Source: JBMTVT01 sp049451635 (lineage in GTDB: Bacteria > Bacteroidota > Bacteroidia > Flavobacteriales > Flavobacteriaceae). From it: a DNA stretch of 6,624 bases. This document shows positions 1 to 5,232 of the stretch, in pieces. The stretch is from NCBI GenBank assembly GCA_049451635.1, contig JBMTVT010000088.1:1-6624 (forward strand), written 5' to 3'. How positions within the stretch are numbered: position 1 is the stretch's first letter; each line of letters opens with the position of its first letter. The position numbers and the translations under genes were made by a program. Below the pieces are notes generated by a model. That model made no database searches and was not told where the DNA came from. It was given only the letters and a program-made list of their open reading frames with translations.

Positions 1-209
1 TTATCTTCATGCCAAATATGTTGGATAGGATATGAGACTATTTTTTGTAGGCATTCAATACGTTTTTTTGTGTTTTCATCAGAGCCATCATCAGCAATAA
101 CGACTTCAAAATTCTTAAAACTTTGAAACTCATAACTCCACAATACTTTTTCTAACCATTCTGGATTATTATAGGTACTTATAATTACAGATATATCGAA
201 TGCTTCCAT
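1..209 (-). CDS. Family-2 glycosyltransferase, N-terminal part (cut by window edge)
   Basis: This is the first 69 codons of a gene that starts at the ATG complementary to 207-209 and runs out of the window on the left. The translation begins MEAFDISVIISTYNNPEWLE, the opening beta strand and nucleotide-sugar pocket of a GT-A fold family-2 glycosyltransferase, and continues to an ADDGS motif (the first acidic pair binding the sugar nucleotide) and HIWHED at the edge. The same signature, HVWHEDN, appears at the same place in the GT at 2509-3306, so the two are paralogues. By that analogy the missing part should carry a DGD motif and a galactosyltransferase-type C-terminal region, but this is inference. 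It should transfer a sugar from a nucleotide donor at the cytoplasmic face of the membrane during surface polysaccharide assembly. The start is well placed because the catalytic fold begins within a few residues. Donor and acceptor cannot be told. Confidence 0.85.
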   Translation of the reverse strand, partial: MEAFDISVIISTYNNPEWLEKVLWSYEFQSFKNFEVVIADDGSDENTKKRIECLQKIVSYPIQHIWHED

Positions 210-242
210 TGTTACAAAAATAACTATTTTTACCCAATCATA
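210..242. promoter_or_regulatory. 33-bp divergent intergenic region with weak -7-like elements
   Basis: Only 33 bases separate the start codons of two divergent glycosyltransferase genes. On the minus strand 222-215 reads TATTTTTG, matching the Bacteroidota -7 consensus TAnnTTTG, but it lies only five bases before the leftward ATG and no -33 TTTG sits at the usual 19-21 base distance. On the plus strand 225-232 reads TATTTTTA, one base off the consensus. There is no clear Shine-Dalgarno sequence on either side. Any full promoter for one gene must extend into the coding sequence of the other. AT-rich DNA produces such matches by chance, so this is a weak call. Confidence 0.25.
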
Positions 243-1013
243 ATGCAGAACATGATCAAACTATCGGGGGTAATTATTACTTATAATGAAGAAAGAAACA
301 TCGAAAAATGTTTACAATCTCTAGTACATGTTGTTGATGAAATTGTAGTTGTAGATTCGTTTTCAACAGATAAGACCAAAGCTATTTGCTTAAAATATCC
401 TGTTAATTTTATTGAACAAACATTTTTAGGCTATGTTGAACAAAAAAACTTTGCTTTAACACAGGCTTCGTTTGATTATATTATTTCTCTTGATGGAGAC
501 GAAGCCCTTTCTGAAACATTACAAAACTCCATTATAGCTTTAAAAAACAATTGGCAATTTAATGGCTATTATTGCAATAGGTACAATAATTTTTGTGGCC
601 AATGGATTAAACATTCCGATTGGTATCCTAATAAAAAATTGCGTGTTTTTAACAAGCAAAAAGCAACCTGGAAAGGTATAAACCCCCACGATCATATCGA
701 GTTACACAACCCAAAAGAAAAAACGGGCTATTTAAATGGTGATATTTTGCATTTGACTTACCAAACCTATTCTGAGTTAAACATAAAAACCGAACATTTT
801 TCCACTATTGCCGCCAAAGCCTATTATGATTTAGGTATAAAAGCTCCAATATGGAAAATAATTTTCAACCCAAGTTGGGCATTTTTTAAAGCTTATTTTT
901 TACGATTAGGATTTCTTGATGGCTTAAACGGTTTTATAATATGTATTCAAACTGCTAATATTACTTTTTTAAAGTATACCAAACTTCGTGAATTAATAAA
1001 ACAGAATGGTTAG
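243..1013 (+). CDS. WaaE/KdtX-like family-2 glycosyltransferase (LPS core type)
   Basis: A complete 256-residue GT-A glycosyltransferase. Visible motifs are ITYNEERNI (residues 12-20), the donor-binding VVDSFSTD (37-44), the metal-binding DGDEAL (84-89), a central segment with HSDWYPNKKLRVF (124-136) and the ILHLTYQTYSE segment (168-178). A hydrophobic and aromatic C-terminus (about 214-248) may associate with the membrane. This layout is that of the WaaE/KdtX beta-glucosyltransferase-like group, whose characterised members add a hexose to the heptose or Kdo region of the lipopolysaccharide core; the actual sugar here is unknown. The length is normal for the group. A second in-frame ATG at 252 gives MIKLSGVIITYNEE, the more usual family N-terminus, so the true start may be 252. 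Its TAG stop overlaps the end of the opposing kinase gene by four bases. The kinase next door fits a role in core assembly. Confidence 0.85.
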   Translation: MQNMIKLSGVIITYNEERNIEKCLQSLVHVVDEIVVVDSFSTDKTKAICLKYPVNFIEQTFLGYVEQKNFALTQASFDYIISLDGDEALSETLQNSIIALKNNWQFNGYYCNRYNNFCGQWIKHSDWYPNKKLRVFNKQKATWKGINPHDHIELHNPKEKTGYLNGDILHLTYQTYSELNIKTEHFSTIAAKAYYDLGIKAPIWKIIFNPSWAFFKAYFLRLGFLDGLNGFIICIQTANITFLKYTKLRELIKQNG

Positions 1014-1777
1014 TTCTTATTCCAGAATTTAAGCTTCTTTTTTAATTGGCGTTTAAGGTGGTATTTTTCTTGGAAAGCCTCTGTTTCTCGCCACATTAAA
1101 TTAAAAACATCCTTATAATCTTTACCTGTACATTTGGCATATTCATCACTCATAATTTCAATCATAGACTTATGAATGGTTAGCCGTGAAAAGTTTTTTA
1201 TGCGTGTTTCAAAATCCAAAGGCTTAAATTCCATTCTGTTCAAATCAACCAAATAAAATTTATAATCACCATTATTAAGTTTAATTAAGGTATTACCTGG
1301 TGAGTGGTCTAAAAAATGAATGCCCTTTTCATGAAGTTCAAATGTAAATCTGGTAAATGCGCGAAGTATTGCTTCATGGTTTGGATAATCCAAATTGATT
1401 GTAAGCTCTCTATAGGTTAAATCGCAGTCTTGTTGTTCACTTATATAGAAACTCTTCTTAAATAAAAATGTGGTTGTAAACACATAATAGGCAATAGGTT
1501 GTGGTGTCCCAATATTAAATGCTACAAGCTTATTGGCATAATCAAAAGAACGTTCTGCTTTACTTTTTCTTAAAAATCTGTAAGCAATTTGATTTATGAT
1601 ATTTGGAACTCTAAAGGATTTTACATTTAAAGTTTTATCTTCTGATTGAAAAAGTTTTAATGAGTTTCTATCTTGATTTCCATAGGTTTCCCCTTTAGTA
1701 TCAAAGTTTAGAATGATATCATCAAAAAAATTAGAATGTGTTTTAAAACTTGTATGAATTGCCTTTTTAATTTTCAT
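1010..1777 (-). CDS. Kdo/WaaP-family lipopolysaccharide kinase-like protein
   Basis: A 255-residue protein with the fold signatures of the small eukaryotic-like sugar kinases that phosphorylate lipopolysaccharide core residues (Kdo kinase KdkA, heptose kinase WaaP, InaA relatives). VKSF at 52-55 supplies a probable ATP-binding lysine (K53), KAERSFDYANKL at 73-84 the paired glutamate (E75), and GTPQPIAYYV follows as in the family. The catalytic loop is HFLDHSPGN (154-162), with D157 as likely base and N162 as metal ligand. VDLNRM (177-182) takes the place of the DFG motif, with D178. All key residues are present, so it is probably active. It would use ATP at the inner face of the cytoplasmic membrane to phosphorylate a core sugar, but the acceptor is not readable. 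The start codon lies inside the upstream methyltransferase gene (11-base overlap), implying translational coupling. The C-terminus is strongly basic (KRQLKKKLKFWNKN). The family is assigned with good confidence, the substrate is not. Confidence 0.82.
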   Translation of the reverse strand: MKIKKAIHTSFKTHSNFFDDIILNFDTKGETYGNQDRNSLKLFQSEDKTLNVKSFRVPNIINQIAYRFLRKSKAERSFDYANKLVAFNIGTPQPIAYYVFTTTFLFKKSFYISEQQDCDLTYRELTINLDYPNHEAILRAFTRFTFELHEKGIHFLDHSPGNTLIKLNNGDYKFYLVDLNRMEFKPLDFETRIKNFSRLTIHKSMIEIMSDEYAKCTGKDYKDVFNLMWRETEAFQEKYHLKRQLKKKLKFWNKN

Positions 1778-2420
1778 TCGCTACTTTGGCAACTATTGCA
1801 AATTGAACATAACGCATATCTAGTTGCGTAAAAAGAGTCAATGCATAAAATAAATAGGGTTTTAGAGATTTACTTTTATTGATTCCCTTGTGTGTTAATA
1901 TCTCAAATCCCAAATCTTCATACATTTTTTTTATGCTTTTTTTGGTAAAGAATCTTAAATGAGTTCTATCCATAATTCCGTAATCTTCATATTCCCAATT
2001 TTTATAAAGCAAAACTTTTATAAAACTTTTGTAAAATCTTACATTGGGCAATGAACTAATTATTTTACCATTTTCTGATAATTTTTTCTTTAAAATGCTT
2101 AGTACCCAATAAGGGTCTACCAAATGCTCCAAGACATCGTTACAATAAATAACATCAAAATAATTATTTGGAAGGCCTTCAATAAAATCTTCACATTTAC
2201 CAATGTAAACCGTATCTAGCTTTTTGGATGCTTCTAAACCATGCTCTTTGATATACTCAATACCCCAGACTTCAGCCTGGTTCATTTCTTTAATTATTTG
2301 AGCAAAAGCACCGTTGCCACAACCAACATCTAAAATCCGTTTGGCCTCAGCAGGCAAAAACTCAAGCATTTCTGAACGCACATTGTCGTAATAGCCTTCA
2401 GGTTTGTTTTCGTAATCCAT
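1767..2420 (-). CDS. Class I SAM-dependent methyltransferase
   Basis: A 217-residue Rossmann-fold methyltransferase. Motif I is ILDVGCGNG (29-37), binding S-adenosylmethionine. GIEY (53-56) supplies the acidic residue for the ribose hydroxyls, and YCNDVLEHL (92-100) is the motif typical of the Methyltransf_11/23 type. SSLPNVRFY (122-130) and DRTHLRFFT (151-159) follow; this last pair is common in methyltransferases encoded within polysaccharide and O-antigen clusters. No membrane segment is evident. It is first in a two-gene minus-strand unit; the kinase ATG lies within its last codons, so the two products are probably made together. The likely substrate is a sugar, glycolipid or sugar-linked intermediate of the surface glycan. 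A quinone or small-molecule methyltransferase cannot be excluded from motifs alone, but the neighbours argue against it. The start is the first ATG of the frame and leaves a normal N-terminus. Confidence 0.82.
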   Translation of the reverse strand: MDYENKPEGYYDNVRSEMLEFLPAEAKRILDVGCGNGAFAQIIKEMNQAEVWGIEYIKEHGLEASKKLDTVYIGKCEDFIEGLPNNYFDVIYCNDVLEHLVDPYWVLSILKKKLSENGKIISSLPNVRFYKSFIKVLLYKNWEYEDYGIMDRTHLRFFTKKSIKKMYEDLGFEILTHKGINKSKSLKPYLFYALTLFTQLDMRYVQFAIVAKVANEN

Positions 2421-2424
2421 TCTT

Positions 2425-2432
2425 CAAAAGTA
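2425..2432 (-). promoter_or_regulatory. Candidate -7 element for the methyltransferase-kinase pair
   Basis: Read on the minus strand this is TACTTTTG, an exact match to the Bacteroidota -7 consensus TAnnTTTG. It lies four bases before the methyltransferase ATG, so a transcript started from it would be leaderless or nearly so. No good -33 TTTG is seen at the expected distance (around 2452-2456 the plus strand reads TTAAA). This is a consensus match only. Confidence 0.25.
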
Positions 2433-2483
2433 TAAAAATTCAAACTCCTATTTTAAACTAATTTCTATTTAATAAAAAATACA

Positions 2484-2491
2484 TTAATTTG
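2484..2491 (+). promoter_or_regulatory. Candidate -7 element for the rightward gene run
   Basis: TTAATTTG differs at one base from the Bacteroidota -7 consensus TAnnTTTG and ends 17 bases before the ATG at 2509, a plausible place for a promoter with a short leader. A TTTC at 2462-2465 is a poor -33 candidate, 18 bases upstream. It would drive the glycosyltransferase pair and perhaps the tRNA genes downstream, since no later gap in the run is larger than 29 bases. Confidence 0.3.
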
Positions 2492-2508
2492 CATATAAAA
2501 ATAATCAC

Positions 2509-3306
2509 ATGCCAACGTTTCCTAAGTGCTCTTTAGTAACACCAACATATAATTGGCCAGAAGCTTTAGAACTTTTATTATTAAGTATAAAAAACCAAAC
2601 TTATTTACCCAATGAAGTTATAATAGCAGATGATGGGTCAAAAAAAGAAACAGAACATTTAATTAAACGCTTTCAAAATAATTTTCCTGTTCCGCTGCAT
2701 CATGTTTGGCATGAAGATAATAAAAATCAGAAACCAGCCATCATGAACAAAGCTATAGCTATAGCTAAATATGATTATATTATTGAGATCGATGGAGACA
2801 TTATCATGCACAAAGATTTTGTAAAAGATCATTTAGCCATGTCTAAAAAAAATATGTTTTTATATGGCAGTAGAGTAAATGTTCAAGAGCACCATTTGGC
2901 AGATTTATTTAAAACGAAACAAATCTCATTTAACTTTTTTTCCAGGGGCATAAAAAAACGTGGTAGAACAATTCGAATACCTTTGCTGTCAAATTTTTAT
3001 AAGGAATCAAATACAAGATCATCAAAATTGAGAGGTTGTAACATGTCATTTTGGAGAGATGATCTCATAAAAATTAATGGTTTTAATGAAAAACTTGTTG
3101 GTTGGGGAATTGATGATAGTGAAATGATTCAACGCATGTTAAATATTGGCGTTAGAGGTAAACGTTTGAAATTTAGAGGTATTGTTTATCATATTTATCA
3201 TAAAGAACAGGACAGAAGTCTGGTACATCTTAATGAAATTATTGAAAATGAAACTACTGCAAAAAAAATAACTTTTATTGAAAAAGGCATCAATCAATAC
3301 CTATAA
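2509..3306 (+). CDS. Family-2 glycosyltransferase with galactosyltransferase-type C-terminal region
   Basis: A complete 265-residue GT-A enzyme. SLVTPTYNWPEAL (8-20) opens the fold, ADDGS (40-44) binds the nucleotide, and HVWHEDN (65-71) leads into the helix before the DGD metal-binding motif (95-97). The C-terminal half carries RGCNMSFWRDD (175-185) and GWGIDDSEM (198-206). This pair is the hallmark of the Glyco_transf_7C region found in beta-1,4-galactosyltransferases, polypeptide GalNAc transferases and the bacterial chondroitin-type polymerases, where the W-G-x-D/E-D stretch contributes acceptor binding and catalysis. A galactose or N-acetylhexosamine donor is therefore plausible but unproven. 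YHIYHKEQDR (227-236) probably completes the active site. There is no signal peptide or membrane helix. It is paralogous to the partial gene at 1-209. It starts 88 bases from the divergent methyltransferase gene and ends two bases before the next glycosyltransferase, so the two are co-transcribed. Confidence 0.88.
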   Translation: MPTFPKCSLVTPTYNWPEALELLLLSIKNQTYLPNEVIIADDGSKKETEHLIKRFQNNFPVPLHHVWHEDNKNQKPAIMNKAIAIAKYDYIIEIDGDIIMHKDFVKDHLAMSKKNMFLYGSRVNVQEHHLADLFKTKQISFNFFSRGIKKRGRTIRIPLLSNFYKESNTRSSKLRGCNMSFWRDDLIKINGFNEKLVGWGIDDSEMIQRMLNIGVRGKRLKFRGIVYHIYHKEQDRSLVHLNEIIENETTAKKITFIEKGINQYL

Positions 3307-3308
3307 CT

Positions 3309-4238
3309 ATGTTGTATGATATTTCAATCATTATTATAAACTACAATACCGAGAAATATACTATTAATTGTATTGAGTCTATCGTAAAGCATACTTCAAA
3401 AAAAATATCATGTCAATATATAATCGTTGATAATGGCTCTAAAAATGAAAGTTACCTGAGCTTAAAGAAATATATAGATTCGATTTCAAAAACCAATTCA
3501 ATTCAACTTATAAGAAGCAATATCAATACCGGTTTTGGTGGTGGTAACATGATTGGTGTTAATAAAGCTACAGGCAACTATCTTGCATTTATAAACAACG
3601 ATGTTTTATTTAAGAACGATTGTTTAAGTATTCTTAAAAAATTTATGGACGCTAATGGTAATGTTGGAGTTTGTGGTCCTCAGGCCTTTAAAGAAAATGG
3701 GGATATTCTACCAACTATAGACCATTTTGCATCACTGGGAAGAGAATTATTGGGCAGAAAAGTTTTAGAAAAAATAAATTCAAAAAAATATCCTAAACGC
3801 AAAACATTATATAACCAGCCTAAAAAAGGACAATTTGTAGCGGGAAGTTTTATGTTTTTCTCCTCTGAAGATTTTAATAAAATTGGTGGTTTTGACACCA
3901 ATATATTTTTATACCATGAAGAAACCGATGTTTGTAAAAGGTTATCTAATATAAAAAAAGAAGCATTTTTAGTTCCTGAAGGCCGTTTTATTCATTTTCA
4001 TGGTGCAAGCACACAAAAAATAGTAGCCTTAAAAATTGAATTGAAAATTTCCTTGCTTTACGTTGTCAGAAAGCATTATGGCATTATGGACTTTTACATT
4101 CTGCTATTTTATTTACAGATAAAATATTTTTTAAGCAGCTTAATTAAGCCAAAAAATTGGGCAGTTTTTTTAATGCTACTTAAACAAGCTCCCTTAACAT
4201 ATTCATTAAAACATAAACAACAAATCTATCGTTTATAA
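3309..4238 (+). CDS. WbbL/rhamnosyltransferase-type family-2 glycosyltransferase
   Basis: A 309-residue glycosyltransferase of the WbbL/RfbF type. IIIINYNTEKYT (7-18) and VDNGS (40-44) form the nucleotide-sugar pocket. NTGFGGGNMIG (73-83) is the glycine-rich loop diagnostic of this subgroup, and NNDV (96-99) takes the place of the DxD metal motif. VAGSFMFF (177-184) and GGFDTNIFLYHEETDVCKRL (193-212) supply the acceptor-side ED motif, and HFHGAST (229-235) follows. Characterised relatives transfer rhamnose or other deoxysugars in O-antigen or cell-wall arabinogalactan linkers, but related sequences use other donors. The C-terminus (about 258-295) is hydrophobic and aromatic between basic stretches, suggesting peripheral membrane attachment. 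The ATG lies two bases after the previous stop, and the next gene begins three bases after this one, so it sits inside a tight transcription unit. Length is normal and no key motif is missing. Confidence 0.87.
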   Translation: MLYDISIIIINYNTEKYTINCIESIVKHTSKKISCQYIIVDNGSKNESYLSLKKYIDSISKTNSIQLIRSNINTGFGGGNMIGVNKATGNYLAFINNDVLFKNDCLSILKKFMDANGNVGVCGPQAFKENGDILPTIDHFASLGRELLGRKVLEKINSKKYPKRKTLYNQPKKGQFVAGSFMFFSSEDFNKIGGFDTNIFLYHEETDVCKRLSNIKKEAFLVPEGRFIHFHGASTQKIVALKIELKISLLYVVRKHYGIMDFYILLFYLQIKYFLSSLIKPKNWAVFLMLLKQAPLTYSLKHKQQIYRL

Positions 4239-4241
4239 AAT

Positions 4242-4802
4242 ATGCAAACCGAAATTACCAACACCCTCAAAATTTTAAAAGAAGGAGGTCTCATATTATA
4301 TCCTACTGACACTATTTGGGGTATTGGCTGTGATGCAACAAATGAAAAAGCTGTAAAAAAGATATATAAACTTAAACAACGTGAAGACTCAAAGGCCCTC
4401 ATTTGTTTGGTAGCCGATGAGAGAATGTTAAAAAAGTACGTGAAACAAATTCCCGAAGCTGCTATTAATATCATTGAAGTTACCAATAAGCCAACAACCA
4501 TAATTTACGATGAAGCCCAAAATTTAGCCAGCAATTTAATTTCAGCTGAGGGTAGTATTGCTATTCGCATACCAGATGATGAATTTTGCTATTGGATATC
4601 CCGAAAATTTAATGGCGCTATCGTTTCAACGTCAGCTAATATTAGTGGCCAACCAATTCCAAAATCATTTAAAGAAATCTCTCCAGAGGTTTTAAAAGGT
4701 GTAGACTATGTCGTAAATTTGCACCACGAAAAAATCTGTAACAAACCTTCTTCAATTATCAAGTTGAGTAACAACGGAATTGTTAAGATTATTCGAGAGT
4801 AA
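4242..4802 (+). CDS. tsaC: Threonylcarbamoyl-AMP synthase (TsaC/YrdC family)
   Basis: TsaC condenses L-threonine, bicarbonate and ATP into threonylcarbamoyl-AMP, the activated precursor that the TsaD complex transfers to A37 of tRNAs reading ANN codons (t6A). The 186-residue protein is the short form, without the extra C-terminal domain of Sua5. Recognisable segments are YPTDTIWGIGCDA (20-32), the positively charged KLKQREDSKAL (43-53) that holds ATP and bicarbonate, NKPTTIIY (82-89), AIRIPDDEF (107-115), STSANISG (129-136) and KPSSIIKL (168-175). The order and spacing are those of the YrdC family. The protein is cytosolic and normally essential or near-essential. It starts three bases after the preceding glycosyltransferase stop, so it is probably transcribed from the glycan operon, though its role is unrelated. 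Its natural partner appears to be the CCA enzyme downstream, from which a 417-base repeat-bounded unit separates it. Paralogues YciO/YwlC are the main alternative names. Confidence 0.93.
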   Translation: MQTEITNTLKILKEGGLILYPTDTIWGIGCDATNEKAVKKIYKLKQREDSKALICLVADERMLKKYVKQIPEAAINIIEVTNKPTTIIYDEAQNLASNLISAEGSIAIRIPDDEFCYWISRKFNGAIVSTSANISGQPIPKSFKEISPEVLKGVDYVVNLHHEKICNKPSSIIKLSNNGIVKIIRE

Positions 4803-4807
4803 AAGAA

Positions 4808-4828
4808 GCCACAAATACACGAATATTT
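4808..4828 (+). repeat. Left 21-bp inverted repeat of the GxxExxY unit
   Basis: This consists of GC, then two tandem 8-mers CACAAATA and CACGAATA, then TTT. It matches the reverse complement of 5204-5224 at 18 of 21 positions. It starts six bases after the tsaC stop, and its final TTT abuts the ATG of the small gene, so the repeat takes up nearly all of the intergenic gap and would form that gene's untranslated leader. The internal 8-mer periodicity (CACRAATW) is visible in both arms. Confidence 0.8.
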
Positions 4829-5203
4829 ATGTCTAAAATTATTTATAAAGACGAAAGTTATGCCATAGTTGGTGTGCTTTTCGAAGTTTATAACAATCTA
4901 GGAAGTGGCTTTTCTGAAATAGTTTATAAAGATGCTATTGAACATGAATTTAGATTAAGAAATATTAATTTTCAAAGAGAGAAAGCCTTTACCGTATCAT
5001 ATAAAGACATTATTTTAAAACATAAATTTCATGCAGATTTTATTGTATTTGATAAAATTATTTTGGAAATAAAATCGATAGAAAACTTAAATGACAAACA
5101 TATAGCTCAATGCATTAATTACTTAAAAGTATCTCAATGTAAACTAGCAATTTTAGTAAATTTTCATAAAGATTTATTAGACCATAAAAGAATTGTTTTA
5201 TAA
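4829..5203 (+). CDS. GxxExxY family protein (PDDEXK_3-like predicted nuclease fold)
   Basis: A complete 124-residue protein of the GxxExxY family. The naming motif is GFSEIVY (27-33), preceded by the usual helix VGVLFEVYNNLGSG. The centre has FQREKAFTVSYK (48-59). HADFIV (68-73) and ILEIKS (78-83) then give D70, E80 and K82, which fit the D...ExK core of the PD-(D/E)xK nuclease superfamily. A helix with HIAQCINYLK (91-100) and the strand LAILVNFH (107-113) complete the fold. The C-terminus, KRIVL, is the customary family ending. Length is typical, so the gene is intact. Biochemical function of this family is unknown to me, and nuclease activity is only inferred from the fold. It lies between tsaC and the CCA enzyme, collinear with both, with inverted repeats touching its start and stop codons. 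Its strong A+T bias relative to its neighbours supports separate acquisition. Confidence 0.87.
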   Translation: MSKIIYKDESYAIVGVLFEVYNNLGSGFSEIVYKDAIEHEFRLRNINFQREKAFTVSYKDIILKHKFHADFIVFDKIILEIKSIENLNDKHIAQCINYLKVSQCKLAILVNFHKDLLDHKRIVL

Positions 5204-5224
5204 AAATATTTGTGAATTCGTGGC
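5204..5224 (-). repeat. Right 21-bp inverted repeat of the GxxExxY unit
   Basis: Read on the minus strand it is GC, CACGAATT, CACAAATA, TTT, mirroring the left arm at 4808-4828 with three mismatches, one of which becomes a G-U pair in RNA. It begins directly after the TAA of the GxxExxY gene and ends eight bases before the ATG of the CCA enzyme, so it also occupies that gene's leader. The 8-mer CACAAATA is present unchanged in both arms but in swapped order. Confidence 0.8.
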
Positions 5225-5232
5225 ATAAAAAA

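Larger units (their letters stand above)
4808..5224 (+). mobile_element. Putative 417-bp repeat-bounded GxxExxY cassette
   Basis: Two imperfect inverted repeats (4808-4828 and 5204-5224) enclose exactly one gene, whose ATG abuts the left arm and whose stop abuts the right arm. The inner gene is AT-rich (about 23-24% G+C by hand count, against roughly 28-42% in sampled 60-base lines of the flanking tRNA genes). This architecture resembles a minimal transposable or passenger unit. No clear target-site duplication is seen: the outer flanks are TAAAAGAA on the left and ATAAAAAA on the right, which share only an A-rich character. The encoded protein has a nuclease-type fold signature and is not a known transposase, so either it acts in an undescribed way or the unit is moved in trans. 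The repeats could instead be a regulatory or RNA structure. Mobility is an inference. Confidence 0.4.

Noticed and set aside
2421..2508. Small RNA or riboswitch in the 88-bp divergent gap
   Set aside because: The sequence is AT-rich without a stable stem-loop or a run of T after a GC stem. Only weak promoter-like elements can be supported.
2751..2766. Short tandem AGCTAT hexamers, also palindromic
   Set aside because: They encode the alternating alanine-isoleucine of KAIAIAK in the glycosyltransferase helix before the DGD motif. Two and a half units in coding sequence need no further explanation.
3680..3901. Minus-strand 73-codon open frame
   Set aside because: It lies wholly inside the well-supported rhamnosyltransferase-type gene on the other strand, and its translation shows no recognisable domain.
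4226..4501. Minus-strand 91-codon open frame with hydrophobic stretches
   Set aside because: It is antisense to tsaC, whose motifs are unambiguous. The apparent hydrophobicity arises from reading AT-rich coding DNA backwards.
4829..5203. Toxin-antitoxin interpretation of the small gene
   Set aside because: There is no second small gene beside it; the gaps on either side hold only the repeats. The protein matches the GxxExxY family and no toxin family that I recognise.
4808..5224. CRISPR-like or integron attC-like reading of the repeat pair
   Set aside because: There are only two arms, in inverted orientation and enclosing a gene. They lack the R/L box structure of attC sites and there is no spacer series.
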